Shown here piece after piece: positions 1 to 9,267 of a stretch of DNA of 64,000 bases; the first letter of the stretch is position 1, and the number at the start of each line of letters is the position of its first letter. Both the position numbers and the translations under genes were made by a program. The DNA comes from JBMNMS01 sp050953445. GTDB taxonomy: Bacteria; Bacillota; Clostridia; Peptostreptococcales; Anaerovoracaceae. A model generated the notes under the pieces. The model had not been told where the DNA came from, did no database searches, and saw only the letters and a list, made by a program, of their open reading frames with translations. Location of the stretch: assembly GCA_050953445.1 (NCBI GenBank), contig JBMNMS010000001.1, positions 1,298,669 to 1,362,668 on the forward strand. The letters are read 5' to 3'.

Positions 1-1250
1 TTTTGCCATTAATGTTGTTATTTATCATAGGAATATCAATCTATATAATGCCCATGTTCACAAGGCTGCAAAAGTATGTGGACAGACTAAACATGATAGT
101 CAGGGAAAACCTTATAGGTATAAGGGTCATAAGGGCATTTAACAGACAAGAATATGAAAGAAACAGATTCGATGAAGCTAATAAGGACTTGACTGATCTT
201 GCGATAAGAATAAACAAAGTCATGGCAGCTACCATGCCTGTGGTAATGCTTTTTATGAATGTCAGCGCCTTATTAATCGTGTGGTTTGGTGGGCTTCGTG
301 CATCTTATGGTGATATTGAAGTTGGCAGCATTATGGCATTTCTTCAATATGCGATGCAAATAATGTTCAGTATAGTAATGATGATGATGATGTTTGTTAT
401 GCTTCCGAGAGCGGAAGCCTCAGCAGTGCGAATAAACCAGGTTTTAAATCTTGAAAACACAGTTTTAGATGAGGGAATCCAAATACCCCTGGAAAGGGAT
501 GGCAAGGTGGAATTCATCGATGTAACATATAGGTATAAAGGGGCGGAGGAACCGGCTTTACAGGGAATCAGCTTTACAGCTGAGCCGGGGCAGGTTACTG
601 CGATTATAGGGGGTACCGGATCGGGTAAGACCACCTTGGTAAGTTTAATACCCAGATTGTACGATGTGGAATCGGGAAGTGTGAAGGTAAATGGTATAGA
701 TGTCAGGGAGCAGCCGCTTAAGGTTTTGAGAAACAGTCTGGGGTTTGTTTCTCAAAAAGCTACTTTGTTTTCCGGATCCATTTCGGATAATATTAGGTAT
801 GGCAAAGAAAATGCCACCGATGAAGAGGTTCGACGGGCTGCACGGATTGCCCAGGCAGACGGTTTCATTGAGGAAATGGCGGAGGGATATGATTCCATCA
901 TTGCGCAAGGGGGGACAAATGTATCAGGTGGACAGAAACAGAGAATATCGATAGCAAGAGTTCTTTTACGGAAACCCCAGATATATGTGTTCGATGATAG
1001 CTTTTCAGCCTTAGATTTTAAAACTGATGCAAACCTGCGAAAGGCATTAAAGGATGAGGCCAGGGGGGCCACTCAGATAGTGATAGCACAGAGGATAAGC
1101 ACAATAATGGATGCGGATAAGATTATCGTTTTAGATGAGGGGCGAATTGCAGGGAAGGGAACCCATAAGGAGCTTATGAAAACTTGCCGTATTTATAGAG
1201 AAATAGCAAAATCCCAGCTATCAGAGGAGGAACTGGACCATGAACAATAA
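1..1250 (+). CDS. ABC exporter half-transporter, degenerate-site subunit (5' partial)
   Basis: The gene enters from outside the window; the first complete codon is at base 3. What remains is the last membrane segments and a whole nucleotide-binding domain. Walker A (GGTGSGKTT) is near residue 203 of the visible part, the signature is NVSGGQ (about 306), and Walker B reads VFDDS, with Asp where the catalytic Glu should be. The switch histidine is Gln (IAQRIS). These two changes are the known mark of the degenerate-site subunit of heterodimeric exporters such as TM287/288 or BmrCD. The 3' end overlaps the partner gene by 11 bp, so the two are translationally coupled. The substrate (drug, lipid or peptide) cannot be read from the sequence. 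Confidence 0.93.
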   Translation, partial: LPLMLLFIIGISIYIMPMFTRLQKYVDRLNMIVRENLIGIRVIRAFNRQEYERNRFDEANKDLTDLAIRINKVMAATMPVVMLFMNVSALLIVWFGGLRASYGDIEVGSIMAFLQYAMQIMFSIVMMMMMFVMLPRAEASAVRINQVLNLENTVLDEGIQIPLERDGKVEFIDVTYRYKGAEEPALQGISFTAEPGQVTAIIGGTGSGKTTLVSLIPRLYDVESGSVKVNGIDVREQPLKVLRNSLGFVSQKATLFSGSISDNIRYGKENATDEEVRRAARIAQADGFIEEMAEGYDSIIAQGGTNVSGGQKQRISIARVLLRKPQIYVFDDSFSALDFKTDANLRKALKDEARGATQIVIAQRISTIMDADKIIVLDEGRIAGKGTHKELMKTCRIYREIAKSQLSEEELDHEQ

Positions 1251-3123
1251 AAATGATCTGATAAGGGAGCAGCAGAAGCGTCAGACCGGCCGTGGAGGCG
1301 GACCGGCAGGAGCTCTCGTCAGGCCGGTGGTGAAGGCAAAGGATTTTAAAGGTACTCTTAAAAGGTTGGCCTACTATTTGGCACCGCAAAAAAACAAATT
1401 TATAGTCGTCGGAATTTTGGCGATTTTCAGCACGGTTTTCTCTATAATAGGGCCTTTTGTAATGGGATTTGGAGTAACAGAAATAGGGAGGGGATTGAAG
1501 TCCATGGCTCGGCAAGAATTTAACCCACAAGGGGGAGCCGGTGCCTATGTTGATTTGAATCTGATAGGGAAGATCCTTTTAGTACTTGCGGTTTTGTATT
1601 TGGCCGGTTCATTATTCTCCTATCTCATGGGGTATTTAATGTCAACAGTGGCTCAGACGGTGGTATACAATATGAGAAATGATGTAAAGTCAAAGCTTGA
1701 TAGGCTGCCCTTGAAATATTTCGACAACAACGCCTACGGAGATATTTTGTCCCGCATAACCAATGATATGGATAACATTTCTCAGACCTTGCAGCAAAGC
1801 TTGACCCAATTTATCACCTCATTAATAACCATGGTGGGTGTATTCATAATGATGATAATAATAAGCCCTATCCTGACTCTGGTTCCTTTGGTGGCGTTAC
1901 TTTTATCCATAGTTGTGACAATTACCATTGCCAAAAGGTCGCAAGGATATTTTATTAAACAGCAAAGGCATTTGGGTCTGTTAAGTGGCCATGTGGAGGA
2001 GATGTTTGGGGGACATATGATCGTAAAACTCTTTGGGGGTGAGGAGAAATCAATAGAGGAGTTTGAAAAGATCAACCAGGAGTTATACGAGGCGGGTTGG
2101 AAAGCACAGTTTATGACAGGACTTATAATGCCGTCAATGCATTTTATCAACAACGCTTCCTATGTGGCAATATGCATCTTTGGGGGGATAATGGTAGCCA
2201 GGCAAACCCTTAGCATAGGCAATGTAAGCGCCTATATTCAATATATTAGATCCTTCACACAACCCATCGTACAAATGGCGAATATAGCAAACATAATACA
2301 ATCTACTATAGCGTCGGCAGAACGGGTTTTTGATATTTTGGATGAAGAAGAGGAGGAGAAGGATAGGGAAAAGGAGACCCCTTCTAAGTATACCAGTGGT
2401 GAGGTGGTCTTTGAGCATATCCGGTTTGGATACAGTGAAGGCAAGGTTCTGATGGAAGATGTTAACATAAGTGTTAAATCTGGTCAAACTGTGGCCATTG
2501 TCGGTCCTACTGGAGCGGGTAAAACCACGTTGGTAAATCTGCTCATGAGATTTTATGAGCTACAAGGGGGGAGGATTACCATCGATGGAATGGATATAAA
2601 AAGTATGAAAAGGAGCCATCTTAGAAGCCTTTTTGGGATGGTACTGCAGGACACCTGGTTGTTCAGCGGCACCATACGGGAAAACATAGCGTATAGTAAG
2701 CTGGATGCAACGGATGAAGAGGTCTGCAAGGCCGCCAAAGCCGCATGTGCGGATCACTTTATAAGAACCCTTCCCGGAGGTTATGATACCTTGTTGGACG
2801 AAGAGGCGGCAAATATCTCTCAAGGTCAAAAACAGCTTTTGACCATCGCGCGGGTGATATTATCCGAACCTGCCATTTTGATATTGGATGAGGCCACAAG
2901 CAATGTGGATACGAGAACAGAGCATATGATTCAGCAAGGCATGAAGGAGATGATGAAAGGACGTACAAGCTTCGTCATTGCCCACAGACTTTCAACCATA
3001 AAGAACGCAGATATTATCTTAGTGATGGATAAGGGAGCAATCATTGAAAAAGGAACTCACCATGAGCTTCTGGAACAGAATGGTTTCTATGCAGATCTTT
3101 ATAGGAGCCAGTTCACTAATTAA
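1240..3123 (+). CDS. ABC exporter half-transporter, catalytic-site subunit
   Basis: This 627-residue half-transporter has an N-terminal six-helix exporter domain and a C-terminal ATPase domain. Walker A is GPTGAGKTT near residue 422, Walker B ILDEAT keeps the catalytic Glu, and the switch His is present (IAHRLS). Its signature motif is NISQGQ, not LSGGQ. In heterodimeric exporters the odd signature of this subunit pairs with the degenerate Walker B of the partner, and that partner is the gene immediately upstream. The start is the ATG preceded by GAGGAGG inside the upstream gene. Membrane-bound efflux is inferred; the substrate is unknown. Confidence 0.95.
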   Translation: MNNKNDLIREQQKRQTGRGGGPAGALVRPVVKAKDFKGTLKRLAYYLAPQKNKFIVVGILAIFSTVFSIIGPFVMGFGVTEIGRGLKSMARQEFNPQGGAGAYVDLNLIGKILLVLAVLYLAGSLFSYLMGYLMSTVAQTVVYNMRNDVKSKLDRLPLKYFDNNAYGDILSRITNDMDNISQTLQQSLTQFITSLITMVGVFIMMIIISPILTLVPLVALLLSIVVTITIAKRSQGYFIKQQRHLGLLSGHVEEMFGGHMIVKLFGGEEKSIEEFEKINQELYEAGWKAQFMTGLIMPSMHFINNASYVAICIFGGIMVARQTLSIGNVSAYIQYIRSFTQPIVQMANIANIIQSTIASAERVFDILDEEEEEKDREKETPSKYTSGEVVFEHIRFGYSEGKVLMEDVNISVKSGQTVAIVGPTGAGKTTLVNLLMRFYELQGGRITIDGMDIKSMKRSHLRSLFGMVLQDTWLFSGTIRENIAYSKLDATDEEVCKAAKAACADHFIRTLPGGYDTLLDEEAANISQGQKQLLTIARVILSEPAILILDEATSNVDTRTEHMIQQGMKEMMKGRTSFVIAHRLSTIKNADIILVMDKGAIIEKGTHHELLEQNGFYADLYRSQFTN

Positions 3124-3172
3124 AGATACTTAGGGCGGAAGATAATTACAAGAAAAGTATGTACCGATTCTG

Positions 3173-3201
3173 TTGTATGTTTACCGGGGAAATAGTACAA
3201 T
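3173..3201 (+). promoter_or_regulatory. Sigma-A type promoter for the nfeD-SPFH pair
   Basis: TTGTAT (3173-3178) and TACAAT (3196-3201) are separated by 17 bp, and the nfeD ATG follows 17 bp after the -10 box. The gap after the ABC genes and the boxes support independent transcription. Confidence 0.6.
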
Positions 3202-3218
3202 ATAAGAGGGTGATTTAA

Positions 3219-3632
3219 ATGATTTACTTTTGGATAAGTGTAATAGTAATCCTTACGATTATTGAGGCTACAACGGTCAACCTGACAACGATCTGGTTTG
3301 TAGGCGGTGGAATAGTCGCACTTATTACATCGCTTTTTACAAATAATTTCCTAATACAATTTGGCATATTTGTAGTAGTGGGTGTGGTTCTTCTGGTTAC
3401 CACCAGGCCTGCTGCAATTAGATTGACAAATAAGGATAAGGTGGCAACCAATGCGGATAGAGTAATCAACATGTTAGGTATAGTGACTGAGGAAATAAAT
3501 CCTAATGAAACCGGTGAGGTTAAAGTGGATGGGAAAAGATGGACTGCTTACTCACAACACAGGATTCACACAGGCAGGACGATTAAAGTAGTATCCATCG
3601 ATGGAGTTAAGCTTGAGGTTGAAGAGGTATAG
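3219..3632 (+). CDS. NfeD-family membrane protein
   Basis: A 137-residue protein with three hydrophobic segments in roughly the first 70 residues, followed by a soluble C-terminal domain (about 80-137) that fits the OB-fold of NfeD proteins. NfeD partners of stomatin-like SPFH proteins work in membrane microdomain organisation, and an SPFH gene follows 36 bp downstream. This is the short NfeD form without the ClpP-like serine protease domain. Start chosen at ATG after a GAGGGTG ribosome binding site. Confidence 0.85.
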   Translation: MIYFWISVIVILTIIEATTVNLTTIWFVGGGIVALITSLFTNNFLIQFGIFVVVGVVLLVTTRPAAIRLTNKDKVATNADRVINMLGIVTEEINPNETGEVKVDGKRWTAYSQHRIHTGRTIKVVSIDGVKLEVEEV

Positions 3633-3668
3633 TGGATTTATTAGAAAAGAAAGGGTAAAGGTGAACAG

Positions 3669-4571
3669 ATGGGCGATGGTTATTTTGTATTTACAATTAT
3701 TTTAGTTCTGGTTTTTCTGCTTATAATACCAAATATTAAAATAGTTCCACAGGCAATGGCTTTTGTAATTGAAAGACTTGGATCTTATGTAACCACATGG
3801 GGCAACGGATTGCACTTTAAAATACCTTTTATAGACAGGATAGCCAGCAAGGTAAGCCTTAAGGAGATAGTCATGGATTTTGATCCGCAGCCGGTTATAA
3901 CCAAGGATAATGTAACTATGCAGATCGATACAGTGGTTTATTTCCAGATCACAGATCCGAAGATGTATACCTATGGGGTAGAAAACCCTATAAGTGCCAT
4001 AGAAAATCTTACGGCAACAACCTTGCGTAATATCATAGGTGATTTGGAGTTGGATCAGACGCTTACCTCCCGCGATATTATTAATTCTAAAATGAGGGCT
4101 ATTTTAGATGAGGCTACTGATCCCTGGGGAATTAAGGTGACCCGTGTGGAATTGAAGAATATTTTGCCCCCGAGGGAAATTCAGGATGCGATGGAAAAAC
4201 AGATGCGGGCTGAAAGAGAAAGAAGGGAATTGATACTGCGGGCTGAGGGAGAAAAAAGATCTAAAATATTGGTAGCTGAGGGGGAAAAGGCGGCGGTGAT
4301 TTTAGCAGCCGAGGCAAGAAAAGAGCAAAATATCAAGGAGGCTGAAGGTGAAGCGGAAGCCATAATTAAAGTAAAAGAGGCTGAGGCCAAGGGTATTCAA
4401 CTGATTAAGGAAGCCGGTGCAGATCGGGCGGTGCTGACATTGAAGAGTTTTGAATCATTGGTATCGGTTGCAGAGGGCAAGGCTACAAAGATAATAATAC
4501 CTTCGGAATTGCAAAATGTTGCGGGCATAAGCACTGCCATAGGAGAAATGTTTAAGGATGTAAGTGAATAG
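3669..4571 (+). CDS. SPFH/Band 7 (stomatin-like) membrane protein
   Basis: One N-terminal membrane segment (residues 4-24) is followed by a Band 7 domain and then a long Ala/Glu-rich helical stretch (about 175-255) with repeated AEGE(K/A) motifs typical of the coiled-coil part of stomatins and QmcA. At 300 residues it is the usual length. It pairs with the nfeD gene just upstream; such pairs scaffold membrane microdomains. The molecular partner in this organism is not visible. Confidence 0.9.
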   Translation: MGDGYFVFTIILVLVFLLIIPNIKIVPQAMAFVIERLGSYVTTWGNGLHFKIPFIDRIASKVSLKEIVMDFDPQPVITKDNVTMQIDTVVYFQITDPKMYTYGVENPISAIENLTATTLRNIIGDLELDQTLTSRDIINSKMRAILDEATDPWGIKVTRVELKNILPPREIQDAMEKQMRAERERRELILRAEGEKRSKILVAEGEKAAVILAAEARKEQNIKEAEGEAEAIIKVKEAEAKGIQLIKEAGADRAVLTLKSFESLVSVAEGKATKIIIPSELQNVAGISTAIGEMFKDVSE

Positions 4572-4603
4572 TCGGTGGGCATAACCGTTATGGGACATGA
4601 ATT

Positions 4604-5476
4604 TCATTCATTAATCTCGATTAAATAGGGCATTGGCCAGTACTGGCTTATGCCCATGGATTTAATTTCTTTTTTTCCATCGGCGTATGTAAAAGTGATC
4701 CAAGATTCGACGGCGAGACCGTCTGCTCCTTCAACTATGATTCTTTCTTCCCCTTTAGGTAGGGCAGTGTTAGTCACATAATCTTTGGGGGCCTCAATTC
4801 TGTTCAATATCTGGTGACCCCATTCCACATCAGGGGGTTCCTTCTTTCCGTAAAAGGCGATATAAAGCTTGTTTCCTATACCTTTGGCCCATATAAGTAT
4901 GGGTTCTTCTGTATTGTTCCTAAACTTTAGATCCTTGGAGCCGTAGGATACGGTGGCATCCTGTCCATGAGGAACATAGGATACGGGCATGAAATGATTG
5001 TATCTTTCAACAACTTCCAGGCCTGCGGCTACCGAAACATTATATAGGGTTGTTGCAACTTTACATACACCTCCGCCTACGGTTTTTGTTATGCTTGAAC
5101 CCAAATATGATTGCCCGGCCTTGTACCCTTTCTCTTCGGTATAAGGGCCGAGTTTTTCGTTTTGCGAAAAGACTTCACCAGGACTAATGATAGATCCGGA
5201 AAGATAATCGGCGGCAAGTTTTACGTTGGATTCTTCGTCCGGCGAAGGATCATTAAAGACAGTACAGTAAGCCGCCATTAATACGGGTGAATTATTTTCT
5301 TTCTGTGATATCAAAAATTTTGCATCATCATCCCAAGGGAGATTATATATGATACCGGAAATGCTGGGGCTGTCAACAGCGGTAGTTTTGTTGATTTCAC
5401 TGTCCACAGATGTAAAGGTGGAGATAATGGCCAGGATGATTGATATTATCAATATGATATATATTTTTGTCTTCAT
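4604..5476 (-). CDS. VanW family protein
   Basis: A 290-residue protein with an N-terminal signal-anchor (residues 4-24) and a VanW domain, including the PGEVFSQNE and GGGVCKVATTLYN motifs. VanW-like proteins are common in Clostridia as secreted or anchored envelope proteins; the family takes its name from a VanB glycopeptide-resistance cluster, but its biochemical role is unproven. No van resistance genes are nearby, so a role in resistance should not be inferred. It converges on the SPFH gene with a 32-bp gap. Confidence 0.88.
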   Translation of the reverse strand: MKTKIYIILIISIILAIISTFTSVDSEINKTTAVDSPSISGIIYNLPWDDDAKFLISQKENNSPVLMAAYCTVFNDPSPDEESNVKLAADYLSGSIISPGEVFSQNEKLGPYTEEKGYKAGQSYLGSSITKTVGGGVCKVATTLYNVSVAAGLEVVERYNHFMPVSYVPHGQDATVSYGSKDLKFRNNTEEPILIWAKGIGNKLYIAFYGKKEPPDVEWGHQILNRIEAPKDYVTNTALPKGEERIIVEGADGLAVESWITFTYADGKKEIKSMGISQYWPMPYLIEINE

Positions 5477-5568
5477 ATAAAAACCTTTCTGCCGATGATT
5501 TTTTTTGATCTTAGAACATAAGTATTATTGTCGTGGGAAAATATGTATAAAAGTTTGCGGCATGGATT

Positions 5569-5596
5569 AAAAAAGCCCACCCTATTAAAGGTGGGC
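5569..5596 (-). terminator. Rho-independent terminator of cotJABC
   Basis: On the minus strand GCCCACC and GGTGGGC form a 7-bp stem with an 8-nt loop, followed by six T. It sits 13 bp past the cotJC stop. Confidence 0.8.
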
Positions 5597-5609
5597 CTTT
5601 CCGGCAAAT

Positions 5610-6221
5610 CTATTGATTTGTACCCTGACGATCGTAGTTGGAATTTATGGCGTAAAAATTTTTTGAATTCAGGGAGTCTTGAACGATTCGTAAGCTTTCC
5701 CCAAACCTTTGGAAATGGACGACTTCCCGCTCCCGCAGAAATATAAGCGGGTCTCTGACCTGCGGGTTGTCTATAAGTCTAAGTAAATTCTCGTAGGTTT
5801 TACGGGCTTTTTGTTCTGCACTCATATCCTCGAAAAGATCAACTAAGGGGTCTCCGGTGGATTGTATGCTATTTGCACTCCATGGAATGCCAGCTGCCGA
5901 TTGTGGATATATTCCGGTGGTATGATCGACAAAATATTTGTCAAAGCTTGAATTTTTAATTTCTTCCGGGGTAAGACCTTGAGTTAATTGGAGGACAATT
6001 GCACTAACTATCTCCATATGGGCTAGTTCTTCAGTTCCAATATCTGTAAGGGTTCCAGCAACTCGCCTATCTGGCATAGTGAAGCGCTGGGAAAGATAGC
6101 GTTGAGATGCTCCAAGCTCTCCGTCGGGCCCTCCCAGTTGGGTTAATACCAGTTGAGCAGTTCTAGCATCAGGCTTTGAAATATTAACAGGGAATTCTAA
6201 TTTTCTTACATAAATCCACAT
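5610..6221 (-). CDS. cotJC: Spore coat protein CotJC, manganese-catalase family
   Basis: A 203-residue ferritin-like protein of the Mn-catalase family. The metal-binding helices are recognisable by the GTEELAHMEIV segment and by EREVVHFQRFGE near the C-terminus. It is the last gene of a cotJA-cotJB-cotJC operon, with three bases between it and cotJB. In Bacillus subtilis the operon is transcribed in the mother cell under sigma-E and the products lie in the inner coat; here the same role is inferred from synteny. The ORF opens with MWIYVRKLEFP, the typical CotJC start. Confidence 0.95.
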   Translation of the reverse strand: MWIYVRKLEFPVNISKPDARTAQLVLTQLGGPDGELGASQRYLSQRFTMPDRRVAGTLTDIGTEELAHMEIVSAIVLQLTQGLTPEEIKNSSFDKYFVDHTTGIYPQSAAGIPWSANSIQSTGDPLVDLFEDMSAEQKARKTYENLLRLIDNPQVRDPLIFLREREVVHFQRFGESLRIVQDSLNSKNFYAINSNYDRQGTNQ

Positions 6222-6224
6222 AAA

Positions 6225-6479
6225 TCATACCTGCCTTTCCCAGGGCCAGGGTGAATTCACCCAGGTCCAGCAATTATCCGATTCCACATATTGTGCGGTG
6301 ATAGGACCATATAGTTTAGTGTATTCCGATAAAATCTGCGCATATAGATTTCTGAATTTCCTATAATAATCCAAAGCATCGCTATCCGTGGGATGCGTAT
6401 CCAGATAAAGGTTTATATCCACAAGGGCGAAACCGGCGGCCTGTAGATTGATCATCATCTTTTCCTTGCTTTCAATCAT
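6225..6479 (-). CDS. cotJB: Spore coat protein CotJB
   Basis: About 84 residues, with the family features LYLDTHP and the tryptophan-rich C-terminal end WTWVNSPWPWE. The reading frame is open further upstream, but the ATG at 6479 follows an AAGGAGG site by 10 bp and gives the family length, so I chose it over the TTG at 6503. CotJB is a small coat component needed with CotJA and CotJC. The gene lies directly after cotJA, which stops at 6481, so the three genes are tightly coupled. Confidence 0.93.
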   Translation of the reverse strand: MIESKEKMMINLQAAGFALVDINLYLDTHPTDSDALDYYRKFRNLYAQILSEYTKLYGPITAQYVESDNCWTWVNSPWPWERQV

Positions 6480-6480
6480 T

Positions 6481-6774
6481 TTATTTAATCCTCCTTCCTT
6501 CAAAAGGAAGGTCTAAGTCCGGGAAAATGGTTCCTCTGCTTAAACCGTGGCTGGCCTCGTAGACTGTACCCCATTTCTGGAAGGGAACATAAGCCATGGC
6601 GAGGGGCAGATCATCCAGGGACATGCCTTTTTCGGAAGAAATAGGGTTGGTAGCATTTGGGCTACATACATTGGGGATGCTATCTGCAAGGCTTTTTCTC
6701 ATTGCATTGTTAGAGGTTTTTTGATAAAAGCGGCTCTCCACCGGCATGGTGAAATCATGCATTTTCTTATCCAA
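6481..6774 (-). CDS. cotJA: Spore coat associated protein CotJA (TTG start)
   Basis: 97 residues. The CotJA core is the C-terminal half, from LAMAYVPFQKWG to the end with SRGTIFPDLDLPF. The N-terminal 40 residues are longer than in B. subtilis. A TTG start at 6774 is supported by an AAAGGAG site 9 bp upstream; an internal ATG four codons later lacks good spacing. First gene of the cotJ operon. I looked for a sigma-E promoter (ATA-type -35, CATA-type -10) in the 218-bp gap to mreB and found no convincing one. Confidence 0.9.
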   Translation of the reverse strand: MDKKMHDFTMPVESRFYQKTSNNAMRKSLADSIPNVCSPNATNPISSEKGMSLDDLPLAMAYVPFQKWGTVYEASHGLSRGTIFPDLDLPFEGRRIK

Positions 6775-6931
6775 TACAATTGGCTCCTTTCATAAAGAAT
6801 TATATCTTAGAATATGCAAATATAAGAAAAAGCGTGAGTTTGACAGCGGAGATGGGGAATTGATCTGATAAAGTAATTGAATAAATCGATTGAAATCATG
6901 GGGATGGAAGGGTATAATAATAAAGCGACAT

Positions 6932-6959
6932 TTGAAAATAATATACAATAAAGTATAAG
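6932..6959 (+). promoter_or_regulatory. Sigma-A type promoter for mreB homologue
   Basis: TTGAAA (6932-6937) and TATAAG (6954-6959) are 16 bp apart, 33 bp upstream of the start codon, in AT-rich sequence. Confidence 0.5.
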
Positions 6960-6992
6960 AAATAATATAGATTTGGGGAAAAGGAGTAAACC

Positions 6993-8015
6993 ATGGCATT
7001 TTCAGAAGAAGTTGGAATCGATTTAGGGACGGCCAATGTATTGGTATATATTAAGGGAAAAGGAGTGGTCCTGGAAGAACCGTCGGTAGTAGCAATCAAT
7101 CGGGATACTAATGACATAGTTGCTGTGGGTGAGGAGGCAAGGCAGATGCTTGGACGTACTCCAAGCAACATAATAGCAGTGCGCCCCCTAAAGGATGGAG
7201 TGATATCCGATTACGATGTAACGGAAAGACTTTTAAAATACTTTATAAGGAAAAGCTGCGGAAGCGGTAAGTTCTTCAAACCTAGAATAATGGTTTGCGT
7301 GCCTTCAGGGGTGACGGAAGTGGAAAAAAGAGCTGTCCGTGAAGCTGCGATACAGGCGGGGGGAAAATCCGTATATTTAATGGAGGAGCCTGTTGCAGCA
7401 GCCATCGGTGCCGGGATGGATATAACGAAGCCAAATGGTGTGATGGTGATAGATGTAGGGGGCGGTACCACCGATGTAGCGGTTATTGCCTTGGGGGGCA
7501 TAGTAACCAGTAATTCGGTGAAGGTTGCCGGGGATAATTTCGACGAATCCATCGTCAAATATATGAGGAAGGAGCACAAGCTCTATATCGGCGAGCGTAC
7601 CGCCGAGGAATTAAAGATGCATATAGGTACCGCGTATCCAAGGGAAGAGTTGGCGGTGATGGAATGCCGCGGAAGGGATTTGGTGTCAGGTCTTCCTAAA
7701 TCCTTGGAGATAACCTCGCAGGAAATGATGGAGGCATTGGAAGAGCCGCTTCAAAGTATATGCGAGGCCATTCATAGCGTTTTAGAAAGAACACCTCCTG
7801 AGCTTGCGGGAGACATAAGCAACTCGGGCATTATTCTATCCGGTGGCGGTGCCATGCTATATGGTCTGGATAAGCGAATTGAAGAATGGACAGGCATTCC
7901 CGTAATCATAGCGGAGGACCCGCTGTCCTGCGTTGCTATTGGTACAGGGAAGGCTTTGAATACTTTAGATGCCATAGAAAATACCACTATGAATAGAAAG
8001 AATAAGTTTCTATAA
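6993..8015 (+). CDS. MreB/Mbl-family rod-shape actin homologue
   Basis: A 340-residue actin-like ATPase with the phosphate-1 motif GIDLGTANVLVY at the N-terminus, phosphate-2 VIDVGGGTTDVAV (about 150-162) and adenosine motif ILSGGGAMLYG (about 280). MreB filaments direct cell-wall synthesis along the cylinder. It stands alone, without mreC, mreD or minCD, which suggests an Mbl- or MreBH-type paralogue; I cannot decide which. RBS AAAGGAG. The downstream methyltransferase gene overlaps its stop codon (TAATG). Confidence 0.93.
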   Translation: MAFSEEVGIDLGTANVLVYIKGKGVVLEEPSVVAINRDTNDIVAVGEEARQMLGRTPSNIIAVRPLKDGVISDYDVTERLLKYFIRKSCGSGKFFKPRIMVCVPSGVTEVEKRAVREAAIQAGGKSVYLMEEPVAAAIGAGMDITKPNGVMVIDVGGGTTDVAVIALGGIVTSNSVKVAGDNFDESIVKYMRKEHKLYIGERTAEELKMHIGTAYPREELAVMECRGRDLVSGLPKSLEITSQEMMEALEEPLQSICEAIHSVLERTPPELAGDISNSGIILSGGGAMLYGLDKRIEEWTGIPVIIAEDPLSCVAIGTGKALNTLDAIENTTMNRKNKFL

Positions 8016-9166
8016 TGGCTAAAATGAACCTAATCGCAACGGCAACTTTTGGATTGGAAGCTGTCGTCAAAAGAGAGATACAAGCACTTGGATACAGGAT
8101 AACGAAAACGGAAGATGGTAAAATAACATATCTGGGAGACGAAAGAGCCTTGGTCAAATCAAACCTGTGGCTTAGATCTGCTGACCGGGTATTTTTGCTC
8201 ATAGGTGAATTCATGGCCTTCAGCTTTGAGGAACTATTTCAGCAAACCAAAGGCTTGCCCTGGGAGGAATGGATTCCTATGGATGGGAAATTCCCCGTAG
8301 AAGGAGTTTCGGTTAAATCTAAGCTGTATAGCGTTCCTGATTGTCAGGCCATAGTAAAAAAGGCAATAGTGGAGAGGCTTAAAGAAACCTATGAGGTTGA
8401 TCAATTTCCTGAAACAGGGGAGGAGTACAGGGTAAAGGTTAGCCTCTTAAAGGATAGGGTTACGTTGTCTATAGACAGCAGTGGTCAGGGCCTTCACAAG
8501 AGGGGCTACAGGCTGCAGGATGTAGCAGCTCCCATAAAGGAAACATTAGCTGCGGCCATGGTTCAGCTTTCATTTTGGAAACCCGGAAGGCTTGTAGTTG
8601 ATCCTTTTTGTGGATCGGGTACAATAGCCATAGAGGCAGCTATGATAGGTCGCAATATTGCCCCCGGACTTTCCAGGGAATTTGCTTCGGAAAGATGGGG
8701 ATGCATTCCTACCTTCCTTTGGAAGGAGGAAAAAAGGTTAGCTTTTGAAGCCATAGATTACGATAAGAATGTTCGAATACTGGCTTCCGATATTGACAGG
8801 AGGGCGGTAGCAGCAGCCCGGGGAAACGCAGAAGAGGCCGGAGTTGACGATTGTATCGATTTTTCGGTCATGCCCGTTTCCCAGAGGCTGAATCCATTGC
8901 AGCCTGGTGAAACCCACGGTATAGTAATTGCCAATCCACCTTATGGTGAAAGAATTGGAGAGGCAGCCGACCTGAAAAGGATTTATGAGGATCTGGATAA
9001 ATTTTTCCGGGCTCAACCTACCTGGTCCTTATATCTTATAACTTCCGATAAAGATTTTGAGAAAGAGTTTTTAGGAAGACCGGCTGATAGACGGAGAAAG
9101 CTGTACAATGGTAGAATAGAAATCTGTTATTATCAATATTATGGGGAAAAATTGCAGGAGCTTTGA
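8015..9166 (+). CDS. THUMP-domain class I SAM-dependent RNA methyltransferase (YpsC/RlmL type)
   Basis: 383 residues: an N-terminal THUMP RNA-binding domain (about 50-160), then a Rossmann methyltransferase domain with the SAM motif VVDPFCGSGTIAIEA and the catalytic NPPYGE motif of N2-guanine methyltransferases. Matches the YpsC/RlmL-N family, which makes m2G in 23S rRNA (position 2445 in E. coli RlmL); the C-terminal RlmK half is absent, as usual in Firmicutes. Start ATG shares one base with the mreB-homologue stop, so the two are co-translated. Confidence 0.92.
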   Translation: MAKMNLIATATFGLEAVVKREIQALGYRITKTEDGKITYLGDERALVKSNLWLRSADRVFLLIGEFMAFSFEELFQQTKGLPWEEWIPMDGKFPVEGVSVKSKLYSVPDCQAIVKKAIVERLKETYEVDQFPETGEEYRVKVSLLKDRVTLSIDSSGQGLHKRGYRLQDVAAPIKETLAAAMVQLSFWKPGRLVVDPFCGSGTIAIEAAMIGRNIAPGLSREFASERWGCIPTFLWKEEKRLAFEAIDYDKNVRILASDIDRRAVAAARGNAEEAGVDDCIDFSVMPVSQRLNPLQPGETHGIVIANPPYGERIGEAADLKRIYEDLDKFFRAQPTWSLYLITSDKDFEKEFLGRPADRRRKLYNGRIEICYYQYYGEKLQEL

Positions 9167-9185
9167 GGTAGCCACCTGCTTTTTT
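9154..9185 (+). terminator. Weak terminator after the rRNA methyltransferase, reaching into the IS target duplication
   Basis: GCAGG (9154-9158) can pair with CCTGC ahead of a six-T run (9180-9185); an alternative small stem is AGGT/ACCT. The T run is also the start of the 17-bp duplicated IS target. Confidence 0.35.
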
Positions 9186-9195
9186 GATGAAATCG
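9179..9195. repeat. 17-bp target-site duplication, left copy
   Basis: CTTTTTTGATGAAATCG is repeated exactly at 10814-10830. The two copies directly abut the ends of the IS1202-like element, so they mark the insertion target. Confidence 0.9.
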
Positions 9196-9267
9196 TGTCA
9201 ATAACTTGTGAAAATGTCCCTTTTTGAGCATCAAATTAACTTATGAAAATGTCCCTTTAGCAGCCCC

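Noticed and set aside
4604..5476. Vancomycin resistance cluster
   Set aside because: Only a VanW-family gene is present, and such genes are widespread in Clostridia; no vanA/B/H/X, vanS or vanR.
5528..5746. 72-residue plus-strand ORF
   Set aside because: It runs through the cotJ terminator and antisense to cotJC; no ribosome binding site.
6775..6992. Sigma-E/K promoter for cotJABC
   Set aside because: ATATTT- and CATATT-like pieces exist in this AT-rich gap, but none has the proper spacing of both boxes.
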